Origin: Oceanicella sp. SM1341
Lineage (GTDB): Bacteria; Pseudomonadota; Alphaproteobacteria; Rhodobacterales; Rhodobacteraceae
Length of the DNA: 64,000 nt
NCBI RefSeq assembly: GCF_003448965.1
Contig: NZ_QRGC01000002.1
Span: 124,001 to 188,000, forward strand
Reading direction: 5' to 3'
Below are positions 53,221 to 62,064 of the stretch, piece by piece. The notes beneath the pieces were generated by a model that saw only the letters and a list, made by a program, of their open reading frames with translations, did not search any database and was not told the DNA's origin. How positions within the stretch are numbered: the first letter of the stretch is position 1; every line of letters starts with the position of its first letter. The position numbers were made by a program, and so were the translations under genes.

Positions 53221-54917
53221 AGATCTCCCGCGCGCAATACGCCGCCCTCTACGGTCCGACGACGGGCGACATGTTCCGCCTCGCCGACACCTCGCTGCTG
53301 GCCGAGATCGAGCATGACCACACGGTCTACGGCGACGAGCTCACCACCGGCGCCGGCAAGGCCATGCGCGACGGCGAGGGTTTCCGCACCACCGGCACCG
53401 ACGCCTCCGGCGCCCTCGACATGGTGATCCAGAACGCCATCATCATCGACCCGCTGCTCGGCATCGTGAAGGGCGATATCGGCATCCGCCGCGACCGGAT
53501 CGTGGCCGTGGGCAAGGCCGGCAACCCCGACATCATGGACGGCGTCCACCCCGATCTCGTCACCGGGCCGAACACCACCGTGGTGCATGGCGACCACCAT
53601 GTCGTCACCCCCGGCGCGATCGAGGCGCACGCGCATTTCCTCTCGCCCCAGCAGGCCTGGCACGCGCTCGCGGGGGGCACGACGACGATGATCGGCATGT
53701 CGCCGGGCCCCAACTTCGACGTGAGCTGCTCGGGGCCCCACACGCTCGGCCGGCTCATCCAGGCGGCGGACGAATTCCCGCTCAACTTCGGCTTCCTCGG
53801 CCGCGGCGCCTCGGACCCCGCCGCGGTCACCGAGAGCGTGGCCGGCGGCGCGCTGGGCGTGAAGATCCACGAGGATTTCGGCGCCTCGCCGGCGGTGATC
53901 GACGGCAGCCTGCGCGCCGCCGACGCCGCCGATTTCTCCGTCCACCTGCACACCGACACCATCAACGAGTTCGGCTTCTGCGAGGACACGCTCGCCGCCA
54001 TCGGCGGGCGGACCATCCACATGTACCACACCGAGGGCGCCGGCGGCGGCCACGCGCCGGACATCCTCGTGGTGAACGGCCACCCGAACGTGCTGCCCTC
54101 CTCGACCAACCCGACCAACCCCTTCACCGCGGCGGCGCTGGAGGAAGGCCTGCCGATGACCATGCTCGCCCACATGATGAGCTTCGATCTCATCGAGGAC
54201 GTGGCCTTCGCCGAGGCGCGCATCCGCCCCCAGAGCATGGCGGCGGAGGATTTCCTCCATGACATGGGCGCGATCTCGATCTTCGCGACCGACACGCAAG
54301 GCATGGGCCGCCTCGCCGAGAACGTGGCGAAATGCTGGCAGCTCGCGAGCGTGATGAAGGACCGCACCGGCCGCCTGCCCGAGGAGCGCACCGCGCGCGC
54401 CGACAACGAGCGCATCCTGCGCTACATCGCCAAGCTCACCATCAACCCCGCGATCGCCGCGGGGATCGACGCGCATGTCGGCTCCATCGCGCCGGGCAGG
54501 ATGGCCGATCTCGTGCTCTGGCCGCTGGCGAGTTTCGGCGCCAAGCCCGCGACGGTGATCACGTCGGGCACCATCGTCTGGGCGACGATGGGCGACGGCA
54601 ACGGCAGCTTCGTGGGCTCCGAGCCGATGATCCACCGGCCGATGTGGGGCGCGCTCGGCACCGCGAAACACCGGCTCGGCGTCACCTTCGTGAGCCGGCT
54701 CGCGATGGACGGTGTGGCCGGGCGGCTGGGCGTCGCGAAACCCTTCGTGCCCATCGCCTCCGTGCGGTCCCTGCGCAAGTCCGACATGGTGCGCAACGCC
54801 GCCCTGCCGGCGATCGAGGTCGACCCGCGCACCTTCGAGGTGCGGGCCGACGGGCGACTGCTCACCTGCGAGCCGGCGGCGGAAGTCCCGCTCGCCCGGC
54901 GGTATTTCCTGCGATGA
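53217..54917 (+). CDS. ureC: Urease alpha subunit-like amidohydrolase UreC (divergent pocket)
   Basis: A 566-residue nickel amidohydrolase that aligns end to end with UreC. Kept ligands: H138 and H140 (EAHAHF), carbamylated K216 with H218 and D220 (KIHEDFG), H245, H271 and D359 (ATDTQGMGR), and R335. Altered: the flap Cys-His is A318-H319 (MTMLAHM instead of the usual MVCHHL), the Ala near D359 is G362, and the loop after TTTMIG ([13 protein letters not shown], 160-173) is about four residues shorter than GGGTGPAAGTHATTCTPG. Mutation work on Klebsiella urease shows the Cys is not essential, so urea hydrolysis remains possible; another urea-like substrate is equally open. Confidence 0.9.
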   Translation: MKISRAQYAALYGPTTGDMFRLADTSLLAEIEHDHTVYGDELTTGAGKAMRDGEGFRTTGTDASGALDMVIQNAIIIDPLLGIVKGDIGIRRDRIVAVGKAGNPDIMDGVHPDLVTGPNTTVVHGDHHVVTPGAIEAHAHFLSPQQAWHALAGGTTTMIGMSPGPNFDVSCSGPHTLGRLIQAADEFPLNFGFLGRGASDPAAVTESVAGGALGVKIHEDFGASPAVIDGSLRAADAADFSVHLHTDTINEFGFCEDTLAAIGGRTIHMYHTEGAGGGHAPDILVVNGHPNVLPSSTNPTNPFTAAALEEGLPMTMLAHMMSFDLIEDVAFAEARIRPQSMAAEDFLHDMGAISIFATDTQGMGRLAENVAKCWQLASVMKDRTGRLPEERTARADNERILRYIAKLTINPAIAAGIDAHVGSIAPGRMADLVLWPLASFGAKPATVITSGTIVWATMGDGNGSFVGSEPMIHRPMWGALGTAKHRLGVTFVSRLAMDGVAGRLGVAKPFVPIASVRSLRKSDMVRNAALPAIEVDPRTFEVRADGRLLTCEPAAEVPLARRYFLR

Positions 54918-55534
54918 GCGGGGCGGCACGGATCGGCATCGGCGGGCCGGTGGGCTCGGGCAAGACGGCGCTGATCGAGCGCATGCTCGAGGCCTTCGCC
55001 GCCGACGGCACCGAGGTCGCGGTCATCACCAACGACCTCGCGACCGACGAGGACGCCGAGCGCCTGCGCCGCGGCGGGCGCCTCGCCCCTGAGCGCATCC
55101 TCGCGGTGCAGGCCGGGGCCTGCCCGCACACCGTCATCCGCGAGGACCCGACGCTGAACATGGCCGCCGCCGACCGGCTGGAGCGGCAGTTCCCCGGGCT
55201 GGAGCTGATCCTGATCGAGAGCGGCGGCGACAATCTCGCCTCCACCTTCTCGCTCGACCTCGTCGACTACTGGCTCTTCGTGATCGACGTCGCGGGGGGC
55301 GACGACATCCCCCGCAAGCGCGGGCCGGGCGTGCTGCAATGCGACCTGCTCGTCATCAACAAGACCGATCTCGCGCCGCATGTCGGCGTCGATTTCCCCG
55401 CCATGCTGGCCACGGCGCAGGCCGCGCGCGAGGGCCGGCCGGTGATCGCGTCGGACTGCCGGCGCGGCGCGGGGGTGGCCGAGGTCATCGCGCGGCTGCG
55501 CCGCGACGTGCTGTTCACCGCGGTCGCTCCATGA
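54914..55534 (+). CDS. ureG: Urease accessory GTPase UreG
   Basis: A 206-residue SIMIBI GTPase. P-loop GPVGSGKT (residues 11-18), metal-binding CPH in [26 protein letters not shown], and base motif NKTD. It drives nickel insertion with UreD and UreF. It overlaps ureC by 4 bp. The segment after the P-loop ([14 protein letters not shown]) differs from the usual IYTKEDQ form, in line with the rest of this divergent set. Confidence 0.93.
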   Translation: MSGAARIGIGGPVGSGKTALIERMLEAFAADGTEVAVITNDLATDEDAERLRRGGRLAPERILAVQAGACPHTVIREDPTLNMAAADRLERQFPGLELILIESGGDNLASTFSLDLVDYWLFVIDVAGGDDIPRKRGPGVLQCDLLVINKTDLAPHVGVDFPAMLATAQAAREGRPVIASDCRRGAGVAEVIARLRRDVLFTAVAP

Positions 55535-55920
55535 CGGCAGGGCCGCCGGAAAGCGAAGGGCAGGTCGGCGAGGGTGATCCGCGCGCCCGTGCCCCCGTGC
55601 CCTCTGCCCGGCCCGCGGCCGGCGCGGAGCCGCGTGCGGCGGCGGAGCGTTGCCGTGGAGAAGCGGCCTCTCCCGGCAGGGCGCAGGTGGTGAGGGCATC
55701 GCAGGACGGCACGGGGCGTGATCGCGCGCGCCCTGCCTGCGCCGGCGCGGCGGCCGTGGCGGGTGGTGCCGGGCTCCCTGCCGGGCAGGCCGCGCGACGG
55801 GAAGCCCCATTGGCCGGCCGGGGGGTGGCTGCGGCGGGGGCCGATGTGCAGGGGGCCAGTGCCCCCCGGTCGGTCGGCGTCTATTGCGGCGGGCCGGTCC
55901 CGCTTCACGGAGGCTCCGGG
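55535..55920 (+). other. 386-bp stretch before ureD: possible UreD N-terminal extension
   Basis: The ureD frame is open back to an ATG at 55531 that overlaps the ureG stop (ATGA), as elsewhere in the operon. Its 130 codons give a low-complexity Ala/Arg/Gly/Pro peptide (GQVGEGDPRARAPVPSARPA and so on) unlike any UreD start. It could be a disordered extension or untranslated spacer; no other gene or signal was seen in it. Confidence 0.45.
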
Positions 55921-56760
55921 ATGTCCCGGGCGGGGGGCACATCGGCGCCTCCCGCTGCTCCGGAGGCGGCGGGGCCCTGCCAGCTCGACCTCGGCTTCGC
56001 CCCGGGGGCGGACGGGCGCACGCGCATCGAGCGGCGGCGGGTGAGCTGGCCCTGGTCGCTGCCGCGCGGCTTCCGGCTGGGCGAGGCGCCGGGGCTGCTC
56101 ACCGTTCTGCCGCAGGCCGCCGCGGCCGCCCTGCTGCCGGGGGACTGCTGGGAGAGCCGGCTCGAGGCCCGGCCCGGCGCCGCGGTGCGCATCATCAGCG
56201 CCGGGGCCACGCTGGTGCATGCCGGCGGCGCCACGCCGCGGGCGGGCTGGGACATCGCGGTGGGTCCGGGCGCGCGGCTCGAGCTCGTCCCCGAGCCCTG
56301 GGTGCTCACCTCCGGCGCGCGGGTGGCGCAGCGGCTCGACGCCACGGTGGCCGCGGAGGGGCTGCTGCTGCTCTTCGACGGCTTCTGCCGCCAGTTTCCC
56401 GCGGCCGAGGCAGCGGGCGGCGCCTGGCGCTCCACCACCGTGCTGCGCCGGCCGTGCGGCGCGGTGATCCTGCGCGAGACGCAGGCGGTGGCAGAGGCGG
56501 GGCTCCGCGCGCTGGCGCGGATGCGCGGCGGGGCGGGAGCCTTCGGCGCCTTCACCGTCATCGGGCCCGAAGCCCGGCTGGCGCGGGTGCGAGCGGCGTT
56601 TCCCCCCGGGCCGGTGGAGGTCGGGGGCGCCTACGCCGCCTCGGCCGAGCTGCGCGGCGGCGCCGGGCTCGGGCTGCGGCTGGTGGCGCGCGATGGCGGC
56701 GCGCTGGTGGCGGCAAAGGCCCGGCTGCAGGAGCGGATCGGCGCGGCGCTGGAGGGCTGA
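55921..56760 (+). CDS. ureD: Urease accessory protein UreD (divergent)
   Basis: A 279-residue protein with the UreD/UreH layout: CQLDLGFAPGADGRTRIERRRVSWPWSLPRGF at the start, LLPGDCWESRLEARPGAAVRIISAGATLVHAG in the middle and GAFGAFTVIGPEARLARVRAA later. It forms the UreDFG complex that activates urease. The ATG at 55921 is chosen because GGAGG lies seven bases upstream and the protein then has normal length. It ends the 13-kb run from 43653. Confidence 0.82.
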   Translation: MSRAGGTSAPPAAPEAAGPCQLDLGFAPGADGRTRIERRRVSWPWSLPRGFRLGEAPGLLTVLPQAAAAALLPGDCWESRLEARPGAAVRIISAGATLVHAGGATPRAGWDIAVGPGARLELVPEPWVLTSGARVAQRLDATVAAEGLLLLFDGFCRQFPAAEAAGGAWRSTTVLRRPCGAVILRETQAVAEAGLRALARMRGGAGAFGAFTVIGPEARLARVRAAFPPGPVEVGGAYAASAELRGGAGLGLRLVARDGGALVAAKARLQERIGAALEG

Positions 56761-56926
56761 AGGCAGAGCCGTGCCGCTCCGGCGGGAAACCCCGGGCGCG
56801 CAAGATCGCAAGGGAGGGGTGCGCAGCGAGAGCGGGGCGCGCCGCCGCCGCGGAAAAGCCCTCCGCCCCGGGAGAGGGCGGAGGGGGAGTTCCACCCCGC
56901 TCGAGGTGCGGTCGGGGTGGCAGGGT

Positions 56927-56952
56927 GCCCCGCCGCCGGGAGACGGCGGGGC
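56927..56952. terminator. Hairpin between convergent ureD and isochorismatase genes
   Basis: GCCCCGCCG and CGGCGGGGC form a perfect 9-bp stem with an 8-nt loop. The rest of the 222-bp gap is GC-rich without other signals. Confidence 0.6.
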
Positions 56953-56982
56953 CAGGGATCGGGGTGAGGGAACCCCCCGGCC

Positions 56983-57684
56983 TCAGGCGGCGCTGGCGCG
57001 CCGGGCCCCGGCCTCGATGGCGGCAAGCACCTGTCCGGTGTCCTGCACGTCGGCGAACAGGGTGATCATGTTGGAAAGGACGGCATTATGCTCCGCGTCG
57101 GTATGGGTGGCGTTGGCGTCGGCCACGAAGACCACCCCGTAGTCGAACTGGATGCCGTCGCGCGCGGTGCTCTCGCAGCAGCAGTTCGACAGGGTGCCGG
57201 TGATGATCAGCGTGTCGATGCCCCGGGCGCGGAGCTGCTCGTGCATGTCGCAGGTGCCCGGCGTGAAGGCCGAGAAGCGGGTCTTGTCGACGATGATGTC
57301 GCCCTCCGCCACGTCCAGCGCGTCCCACAGCTTGTGGTAGGGCGCGCCGGGGGCGAAGGCCTCGCGGTGCTCCTCGGCGCGCTCGGGGGTCATGTAGCCG
57401 CGGGTGTACCAGGCGCTCCAGCTCTCGGGGTCGGAGGTGAAGCGGGTGTAGACGATGGTGCCGCCGGCCGCGCGCAGCGCCCTGGTGATGCGGTTCACGT
57501 TGCCCACGATGTCGCGCGCCACGGGCACTTCCACCGGCGCGCCCTCGGCCATGAACCCGTCCTGCAGGTCAATCACCACATGCGCGGTGCGGGCGGGGTC
57601 GATCTCGGGCATCATCACCGGGGCCTCGCCGCGCAGGGCACGCGAGCGCTCGAGGATCTCCCGCGGAATGTCGATCTTGTGCAT
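56983..57684 (-). CDS. Isochorismatase-like cysteine hydrolase
   Basis: A 233-residue hydrolase with the Asp-Lys-Cys triad: D39 (VIDLQDGF), K134 (VDKTRFSAF) and C169 in TLSNCCCESTARDG, where three Cys stand in a row at the catalytic place. Family members include N-carbamoylsarcosine amidase, ureidoacrylate hydrolase and biuret hydrolase, which fits the amide context, but the substrate is not determined. AGGAGA precedes the ATG. It follows an amidase gene by 18 bp in one leftward operon. Confidence 0.9.
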   Translation of the reverse strand: MHKIDIPREILERSRALRGEAPVMMPEIDPARTAHVVIDLQDGFMAEGAPVEVPVARDIVGNVNRITRALRAAGGTIVYTRFTSDPESWSAWYTRGYMTPERAEEHREAFAPGAPYHKLWDALDVAEGDIIVDKTRFSAFTPGTCDMHEQLRARGIDTLIITGTLSNCCCESTARDGIQFDYGVVFVADANATHTDAEHNAVLSNMITLFADVQDTGQVLAAIEAGARRASAA

Positions 57685-57702
57685 CGGTGTCTCCTGGAGG
57701 GT

Positions 57703-59154
57703 TCAGGCGGTGAAGCCCGAGAGGTCGGGGCGGCGGGTGTGCCAGTCCGTCAGGGTCTGGAAGGCGTGGCCGGCGCGCAGCAGCGCGGCCTCGGAGAGCG
57801 CCGGGCCCATGAGCTGGAAGCCGATCGGCACGCCCGCCTCGTCGAACCCGCCGGGCAGGGTGAGCGAGGGACAGCCGGTGAGATCAGCCGGCGCGGTGAA
57901 CTTCAGCAGGTCGCCCAGATCGGGGTTCTCCGGGTCGGCGGCGGGGGCGCCGTAGGGGTTGTCGAGCGGCGGCAGGCGGCCGGCGGTCACCGGCAGCACC
58001 AGCATGTCGACCCCCTGCATCGCCGCGGCCACGGCACCGTTGTAGACCAGGCGCCACTGCATGGCCCGGCCCACCGCGTCGCCGCTCACCGACAGGCCGA
58101 GGTCGATCAGCCCGGCGAGATGCGGGCCATACTCGGCCTTGCGGGCGGGATAGGTCTCGGCATGGGCGATGGCCACCTCGATGCCGCAGAGCACGGTCCA
58201 TTGCTCGGTGAGCTCGGGCGCCACGGGCAGTCTCACCGGCACGATGTGCGCGCCGAGCTCGCGCAGCACGGCGACGGCCTCCTGCAGGGCGGCGGAGGTC
58301 TGGGCGTCGGTGGTGCCGAACACCTGCTCCTCGTCGAGCCCGATGCGCAACCCGCGGATGTTGCCCGCGCAGGCGGCGAGATAGTCCGGCACCGGGGCCT
58401 GCAGGGCGGTGGGGTCCATCGGGTCGGCCCCGGCGAGCACGCCCATCATCGCGGCGGCGTCGCGCGCGGAGCGGGCCATGGGGCCCACGTGGTCGAGACT
58501 GTCGGCCAGCGCGAAGACGCCGTGGCGGCTCACCCGCCCCCAGGTGCCCTTCAGCCCGGTGAGGCCGTTTGCCGAGGAGGGAAAGCGGATGGAGCCGCCG
58601 GTGTCGGAGCCGAGCGAGCCGTAGCACAGGCCCGCCGCCGTGGCCGCCCCCGAGCCGGAGGAGGAGGAGCCGGCCCAGGCCTCGCGGTTCCAGGGGTTGA
58701 GCGGCGTGGGCATCTTCGGATGGTGGCCGGAATAGGCGCCCTCGGTCATCGCGAGCTTGCCCAGCAGCACCGCCCCGGCGCGCTCGAGCCGCGAGACCAC
58801 GGTGGAATCGCGCCCGGTCACCACGCCCTTGTGGATCTGCATGCCGGCGGAAGTGGGGGCGGAGGCGGTCTCGCAGAGGTCCTTCACCGCCACGGGCACG
58901 CCGTGCAGCGGGCCGCGGCGCAGGCCGGCGGCGATCTCGGCCTCGGCGATGGCGGCGCGCTCACGCGCGTGGTCGGCCATCACGGTGATGTAGGAGCCGA
59001 GCGTGCCGTCCACCGCCTCGATCCGGTCGAGCACCGCCTCGGTCACCTCCACCGGCCCGACGACGCGGGCGGCGATCATCGCCGAGACCTCCATCAGGTC
59101 GAGGTCGGGCAGGGCGGCGCCCCGGGCGGCAGGCGGCTTGGCGGAGATGTTCAC
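57703..59154 (-). CDS. Amidase 3 (amidase-signature family)
   Basis: A 483-residue amidase of a different branch from amidases 1 and 2: the Ser loop is GSDTGGSIRFPSSANGLTG, as in AtzE/GatA-like enzymes, the Lys is in VPVAVKDLCETA and the cis-Ser in AGSSSSGSGAAT. It starts with GTG; the ribosome site is weak. It lacks the extra C-terminal domain of allophanate hydrolase. It leads the leftward pair with the isochorismatase-like gene. Confidence 0.9.
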   Translation of the reverse strand: MNISAKPPAARGAALPDLDLMEVSAMIAARVVGPVEVTEAVLDRIEAVDGTLGSYITVMADHARERAAIAEAEIAAGLRRGPLHGVPVAVKDLCETASAPTSAGMQIHKGVVTGRDSTVVSRLERAGAVLLGKLAMTEGAYSGHHPKMPTPLNPWNREAWAGSSSSGSGAATAAGLCYGSLGSDTGGSIRFPSSANGLTGLKGTWGRVSRHGVFALADSLDHVGPMARSARDAAAMMGVLAGADPMDPTALQAPVPDYLAACAGNIRGLRIGLDEEQVFGTTDAQTSAALQEAVAVLRELGAHIVPVRLPVAPELTEQWTVLCGIEVAIAHAETYPARKAEYGPHLAGLIDLGLSVSGDAVGRAMQWRLVYNGAVAAAMQGVDMLVLPVTAGRLPPLDNPYGAPAADPENPDLGDLLKFTAPADLTGCPSLTLPGGFDEAGVPIGFQLMGPALSEAALLRAGHAFQTLTDWHTRRPDLSGFTA

Positions 59155-59418
59155 GGGCGGGCACTCTTCTGCTGGTCTCTGAAAATTGGTAGATTTGGAA
59201 AAGGTTGAATAAAAAAATATTGCAAGGCAAGGGAAATCTTGTGAGCGTCACAATGATGCAATGCACCAGGCAGGGGCGCTCCGCGGGCCGGCACGGCCCG
59301 CAGGCGAGAGGGAAAACCCGAGCCCCGCCAGCTTCGTGTCACCGGGAAACGGGCCGTGAGGCGCGTGTTTGCGCTGCAGCGGCCCCACCACGTCACACCC
59401 GCCAACAGGGAGGCGGCG
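59155..59418. other. Divergent intergenic region, AT-rich
   Basis: 59180-59235 (AAAATTGGTAG to AAAAAAATATTGC) is one of the most AT-rich stretches in the window and must hold the promoters for amidase 3 and the AmiC-like gene. No convincing -35/-10 pair or palindrome could be fixed by eye. Confidence 0.4.
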
Positions 59419-60459
59419 ATGAAACTTGGTCTGATCCTGTCCCATACGGGGCCCATGGGGCTGTGGACCCCGGGCTGCGAGGCCAGCGCCATCCTGGCCA
59501 CGGCGGAGCTGAACGCCGCCGGCGGCGTGTTCGGCCGCGAGGTGGAGCTGGTGCCCGCGAACGCCGGCACCACGCCCGAATCCGCCGCCCGCGCCGCGCG
59601 CCGCCTCTCGGCCGAGCAGGGGGTCGACGCGGTCATCGGCATGCAGCCGAGCAACCTGCGCCCCGCGGTGCGCCAGGGCCTGGGCGGCAACGTGCCCTAC
59701 ATCTACACCTGCCAGTACGAGGGCGGCTATTGCGGCCCCGGCACCGTGGCCACCGGCATCACCGACTGGGAGGTGCTGGGCCCGGGAATCGGCTGGCTGG
59801 CCGAGCAGCGCGGCGCCCGGCGCTTCTTCTTCGTGGGCAACGACTACATCTGGCCGCGCGTTGCGCATGGCACCGCCGAGGCGGCGGTGACCGAGGCCGG
59901 CGGCCGCATGGTGGGCGACGCGCTGCTGCCCTTCGGCGAACGCGACTATTCCTACGTGCTCGACCAGATCCGCGCCATCCGCCCCGACGTGGTCATCACC
60001 GTGCTGCTGGGCGAGGAGGCGGTGGCCTTCAACCGGGCCTTCGGCGAAAGCGGCATGGCGCGCAACATGCTGCGCCTCAGCCTCGCCTTCGACGAATCGC
60101 TGCTCTGGGGCGTGGCGCCGGAAAACGCGGAAAACCTCTACGCCGTGCACACCTATTTCGACAGCCTGCGCAGCCAGGGCCGCGAGAAGATGGTGGCGGC
60201 CTACGAGCGCGGCTTCGGCAACACCCGCCCGCCGGTGAATGTCTACTCGCTGGGCTGCTACGACGGGGTGCACCTCGCCGCGGCGCTGGCCCGCTCGGTG
60301 GGGCGGGTGCATGGCGGCGAGATGGCCCGGCTCACCTCCAACCGCTTCGGCCGGGCCGATGCCATGGCCATGCTCGGCCTGCCCGGCGCGCGCCGCCGCC
60401 CGCCCATCCATATCGCCGAGGCGGATGGTACGGAATTCGTGGTGCGCGCCACGGTCTGA
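59419..60459 (+). CDS. AmiC/UrtA-like ligand-binding protein without signal peptide
   Basis: A 346-residue type-1 periplasmic-binding-fold protein: MKLGLILSHTGPMGLWTPGCEASAILATAELNAAGGVFGREVEL begins directly with the first beta strand, with no signal sequence in frame. It resembles AmiC, the cytoplasmic amide sensor of Pseudomonas, as well as UrtA. The ATG at 59419 has GGGAGG upstream. A sensor role for amides is likely; no AmiR antiterminator is near, but a MarR-type regulator follows. Confidence 0.85.
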   Translation: MKLGLILSHTGPMGLWTPGCEASAILATAELNAAGGVFGREVELVPANAGTTPESAARAARRLSAEQGVDAVIGMQPSNLRPAVRQGLGGNVPYIYTCQYEGGYCGPGTVATGITDWEVLGPGIGWLAEQRGARRFFFVGNDYIWPRVAHGTAEAAVTEAGGRMVGDALLPFGERDYSYVLDQIRAIRPDVVITVLLGEEAVAFNRAFGESGMARNMLRLSLAFDESLLWGVAPENAENLYAVHTYFDSLRSQGREKMVAAYERGFGNTRPPVNVYSLGCYDGVHLAAALARSVGRVHGGEMARLTSNRFGRADAMAMLGLPGARRRPPIHIAEADGTEFVVRATV

Positions 60460-60485
60460 GCCCGCCTCCTCCGCGACGCCGCGTC

Positions 60486-60502
60486 CGCCCGTCCGGCGGG
60501 CG
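60486..60502 (+). terminator. Weak hairpin after the AmiC-like gene
   Basis: CGCCCG-TCCGG-CGGGCG, followed within 5 bp by ATTTTG. Confidence 0.5.
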
Positions 60503-60513
60503 CGCGATTTTGC

Positions 60514-60542
60514 TTGATCGGTATCCGGCACTACCCTATTTG
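60514..60542 (+). promoter_or_regulatory. Candidate promoter for the MarR-FmdA-SDR unit
   Basis: TTGATC, 17 bp, TATTTG, in an AT-rich piece that follows the hairpin. The start codon of the MarR gene is 60 bp downstream. Confidence 0.4.
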
Positions 60543-60601
60543 AACCCGAGAAACACAAAACGGCAACAATATCGTCCGCGGGATCATTTTGAGGAGGACA
60601 C

Positions 60602-61024
60602 ATGGCGGGCCCCAGGCTGACCGAGCAGCTCGGCTACATCATTGCAAGCGTGAACCGACGCCTGGAGGAAGACCTCGCGGAGCGGCTGCGCCCCGGCGGC
60701 ATCGCCATCGAGCAGTTCCGCATCCTCGAGGCGCTGGACCAGAACGGCGCCCTCTCCATGGGAGAGCTCGCGGCGCTGGTGCTGGTCGAGCCCGCCACGC
60801 TCACCAAGATCATCGACCGCATGGTGTCCGACACGCTGGTGTTCCGCATGCCCGACGAGCGGGACCGCCGCCGGGTGAAGGTGGCCATGGCCCCGGCCGG
60901 CGAGGCGCAGTACCGCCGGCTCTCCGGCGTGTCGAAGGCGCATGAGAAGCATATTTCCGAGATTTTCGACGAGGCGGACGTGGCAGCGCTGCGCACCCTC
61001 CTTCTGGAGCTGAAGGAGCGCTGA
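60602..61024 (+). CDS. MarR-family transcriptional regulator
   Basis: A 140-residue regulator with the MarR winged helix at about residues 35-100 (IEQFRILEALDQNGALSMGELAALVLVEPATLTKIIDRMVSDTLVFRMPDERDRR). The ERDRR beta-wing is complete. GAGGAGG precedes the ATG. It leads a run with formamidase-like, SDR and ABM genes and may sense an amide or an aromatic acid. Confidence 0.92.
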   Translation: MAGPRLTEQLGYIIASVNRRLEEDLAERLRPGGIAIEQFRILEALDQNGALSMGELAALVLVEPATLTKIIDRMVSDTLVFRMPDERDRRRVKVAMAPAGEAQYRRLSGVSKAHEKHISEIFDEADVAALRTLLLELKER

Positions 61025-61061
61025 GACCCACCCCGCCGGTATCCTGAGGGGGAGATACGGC

Positions 61062-62051
61062 ATGGACTGGTTCGAGGGGTCGATCATGGCCCGCCGCGGC
61101 GTGGCCGCGGGCGAGGCGCGTGCGCGCCACACCATCACCGAGGCGGAGCAGGGCCCGTACCGCTATGTCTACGGGCCCTTCGTGGAGCCGGTGCTGCGCG
61201 TCGCGCCCGGCGCGGTGCTCGAGGTCGAGACGCTCGACGCGTTCGGCGGCGCGGTGAAGACCGAGGCCGACCTGCCCTCGAAGGTGCTGAAGATGCCCTT
61301 CGTGAACCCCCAGAACGGCCCCGTGGCCGTTGAGGGCGCCGAGCCGGGCGACACGCTGGCCGTGCGCATCCTCTCCATCGACCCGCGCGGCCCCCAGCCC
61401 GCCGGCACCACCGCGCTGCTGCCGGAGTTCGGCGGCCTCGTCGCCACGGCGCAGACCGCGATGCTCAACGCGCCGCTGCCCGAGGCGGTGAAGAAGATGG
61501 AGGTGACGCGCGAGGGCGGGGTGAAGTTCTCCGACCGCGTGACGCTGCCCTACGAGCCCTTCATCGGCACCCTGGGCGTGAGCCCGGCCATGGAGGCGGT
61601 GAGCTCGCTGCAGCCCGACTACTGGGGCGGCAACATGGACCTGCCCGACGTGGCCCCCGGCGCCGTGGTCTACTTCCCCGTGCTGCACGCCGACGCCTAT
61701 CTCTACCTCGGCGATTGCCACGGCACGCAGGGTGATGGCGAGCTCTGCGGCGTGGCGGTGGAGATGAACTCCACCACCGTGATCCAGGTCGACCTGATCA
61801 AGGGCTGGCAGATCCCCGGCGTGCGGCTGGAGAACGAGCGCTTCATCATGAGCGTGGGCTCCGCCCGCCCGATGGAGGACGCGGCCCGCATGGCCTACCG
61901 CGACCTCATCCGCTGGATGGTCGACGATTACGGCTACGACGAGACGGAGGCGTATTTCCTCTGCACGCAGGCCGGGCGCGTGCGGGTGGGCAACATGGTC
62001 GACCCGAAATACACGCTCGGCGCCTCGATGCTCAAAACCTACCTGGCCTGA
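61062..62051 (+). CDS. Acetamidase/formamidase family protein (FmdA-like)
   Basis: A 329-residue protein of the FmdA/AmdA family, unrelated to amidase-signature enzymes. YGPFVEPVLRVAPGAVLEVETLDAFGG, EGAEPGDTLAVRILSI, GGNMDLPDVAPGAVVYFPV and LGDCHGTQGDGELCGVAVEM are family segments holding the metal-binding His and Asp. It hydrolyses formamide or acetamide to ammonia and the acid. GGGGGAG precedes the ATG; an in-frame ATG at 61086 is the alternative. Confidence 0.92.
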   Translation: MDWFEGSIMARRGVAAGEARARHTITEAEQGPYRYVYGPFVEPVLRVAPGAVLEVETLDAFGGAVKTEADLPSKVLKMPFVNPQNGPVAVEGAEPGDTLAVRILSIDPRGPQPAGTTALLPEFGGLVATAQTAMLNAPLPEAVKKMEVTREGGVKFSDRVTLPYEPFIGTLGVSPAMEAVSSLQPDYWGGNMDLPDVAPGAVVYFPVLHADAYLYLGDCHGTQGDGELCGVAVEMNSTTVIQVDLIKGWQIPGVRLENERFIMSVGSARPMEDAARMAYRDLIRWMVDDYGYDETEAYFLCTQAGRVRVGNMVDPKYTLGASMLKTYLA

Positions 62052-62064
62052 GGGGGGCTCACAC

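Noticed and set aside
57703-59154. Allophanate hydrolase (AtzF) for amidase 3
   Set aside because: It has only the amidase domain; the extra C-terminal domain of AtzF is missing.
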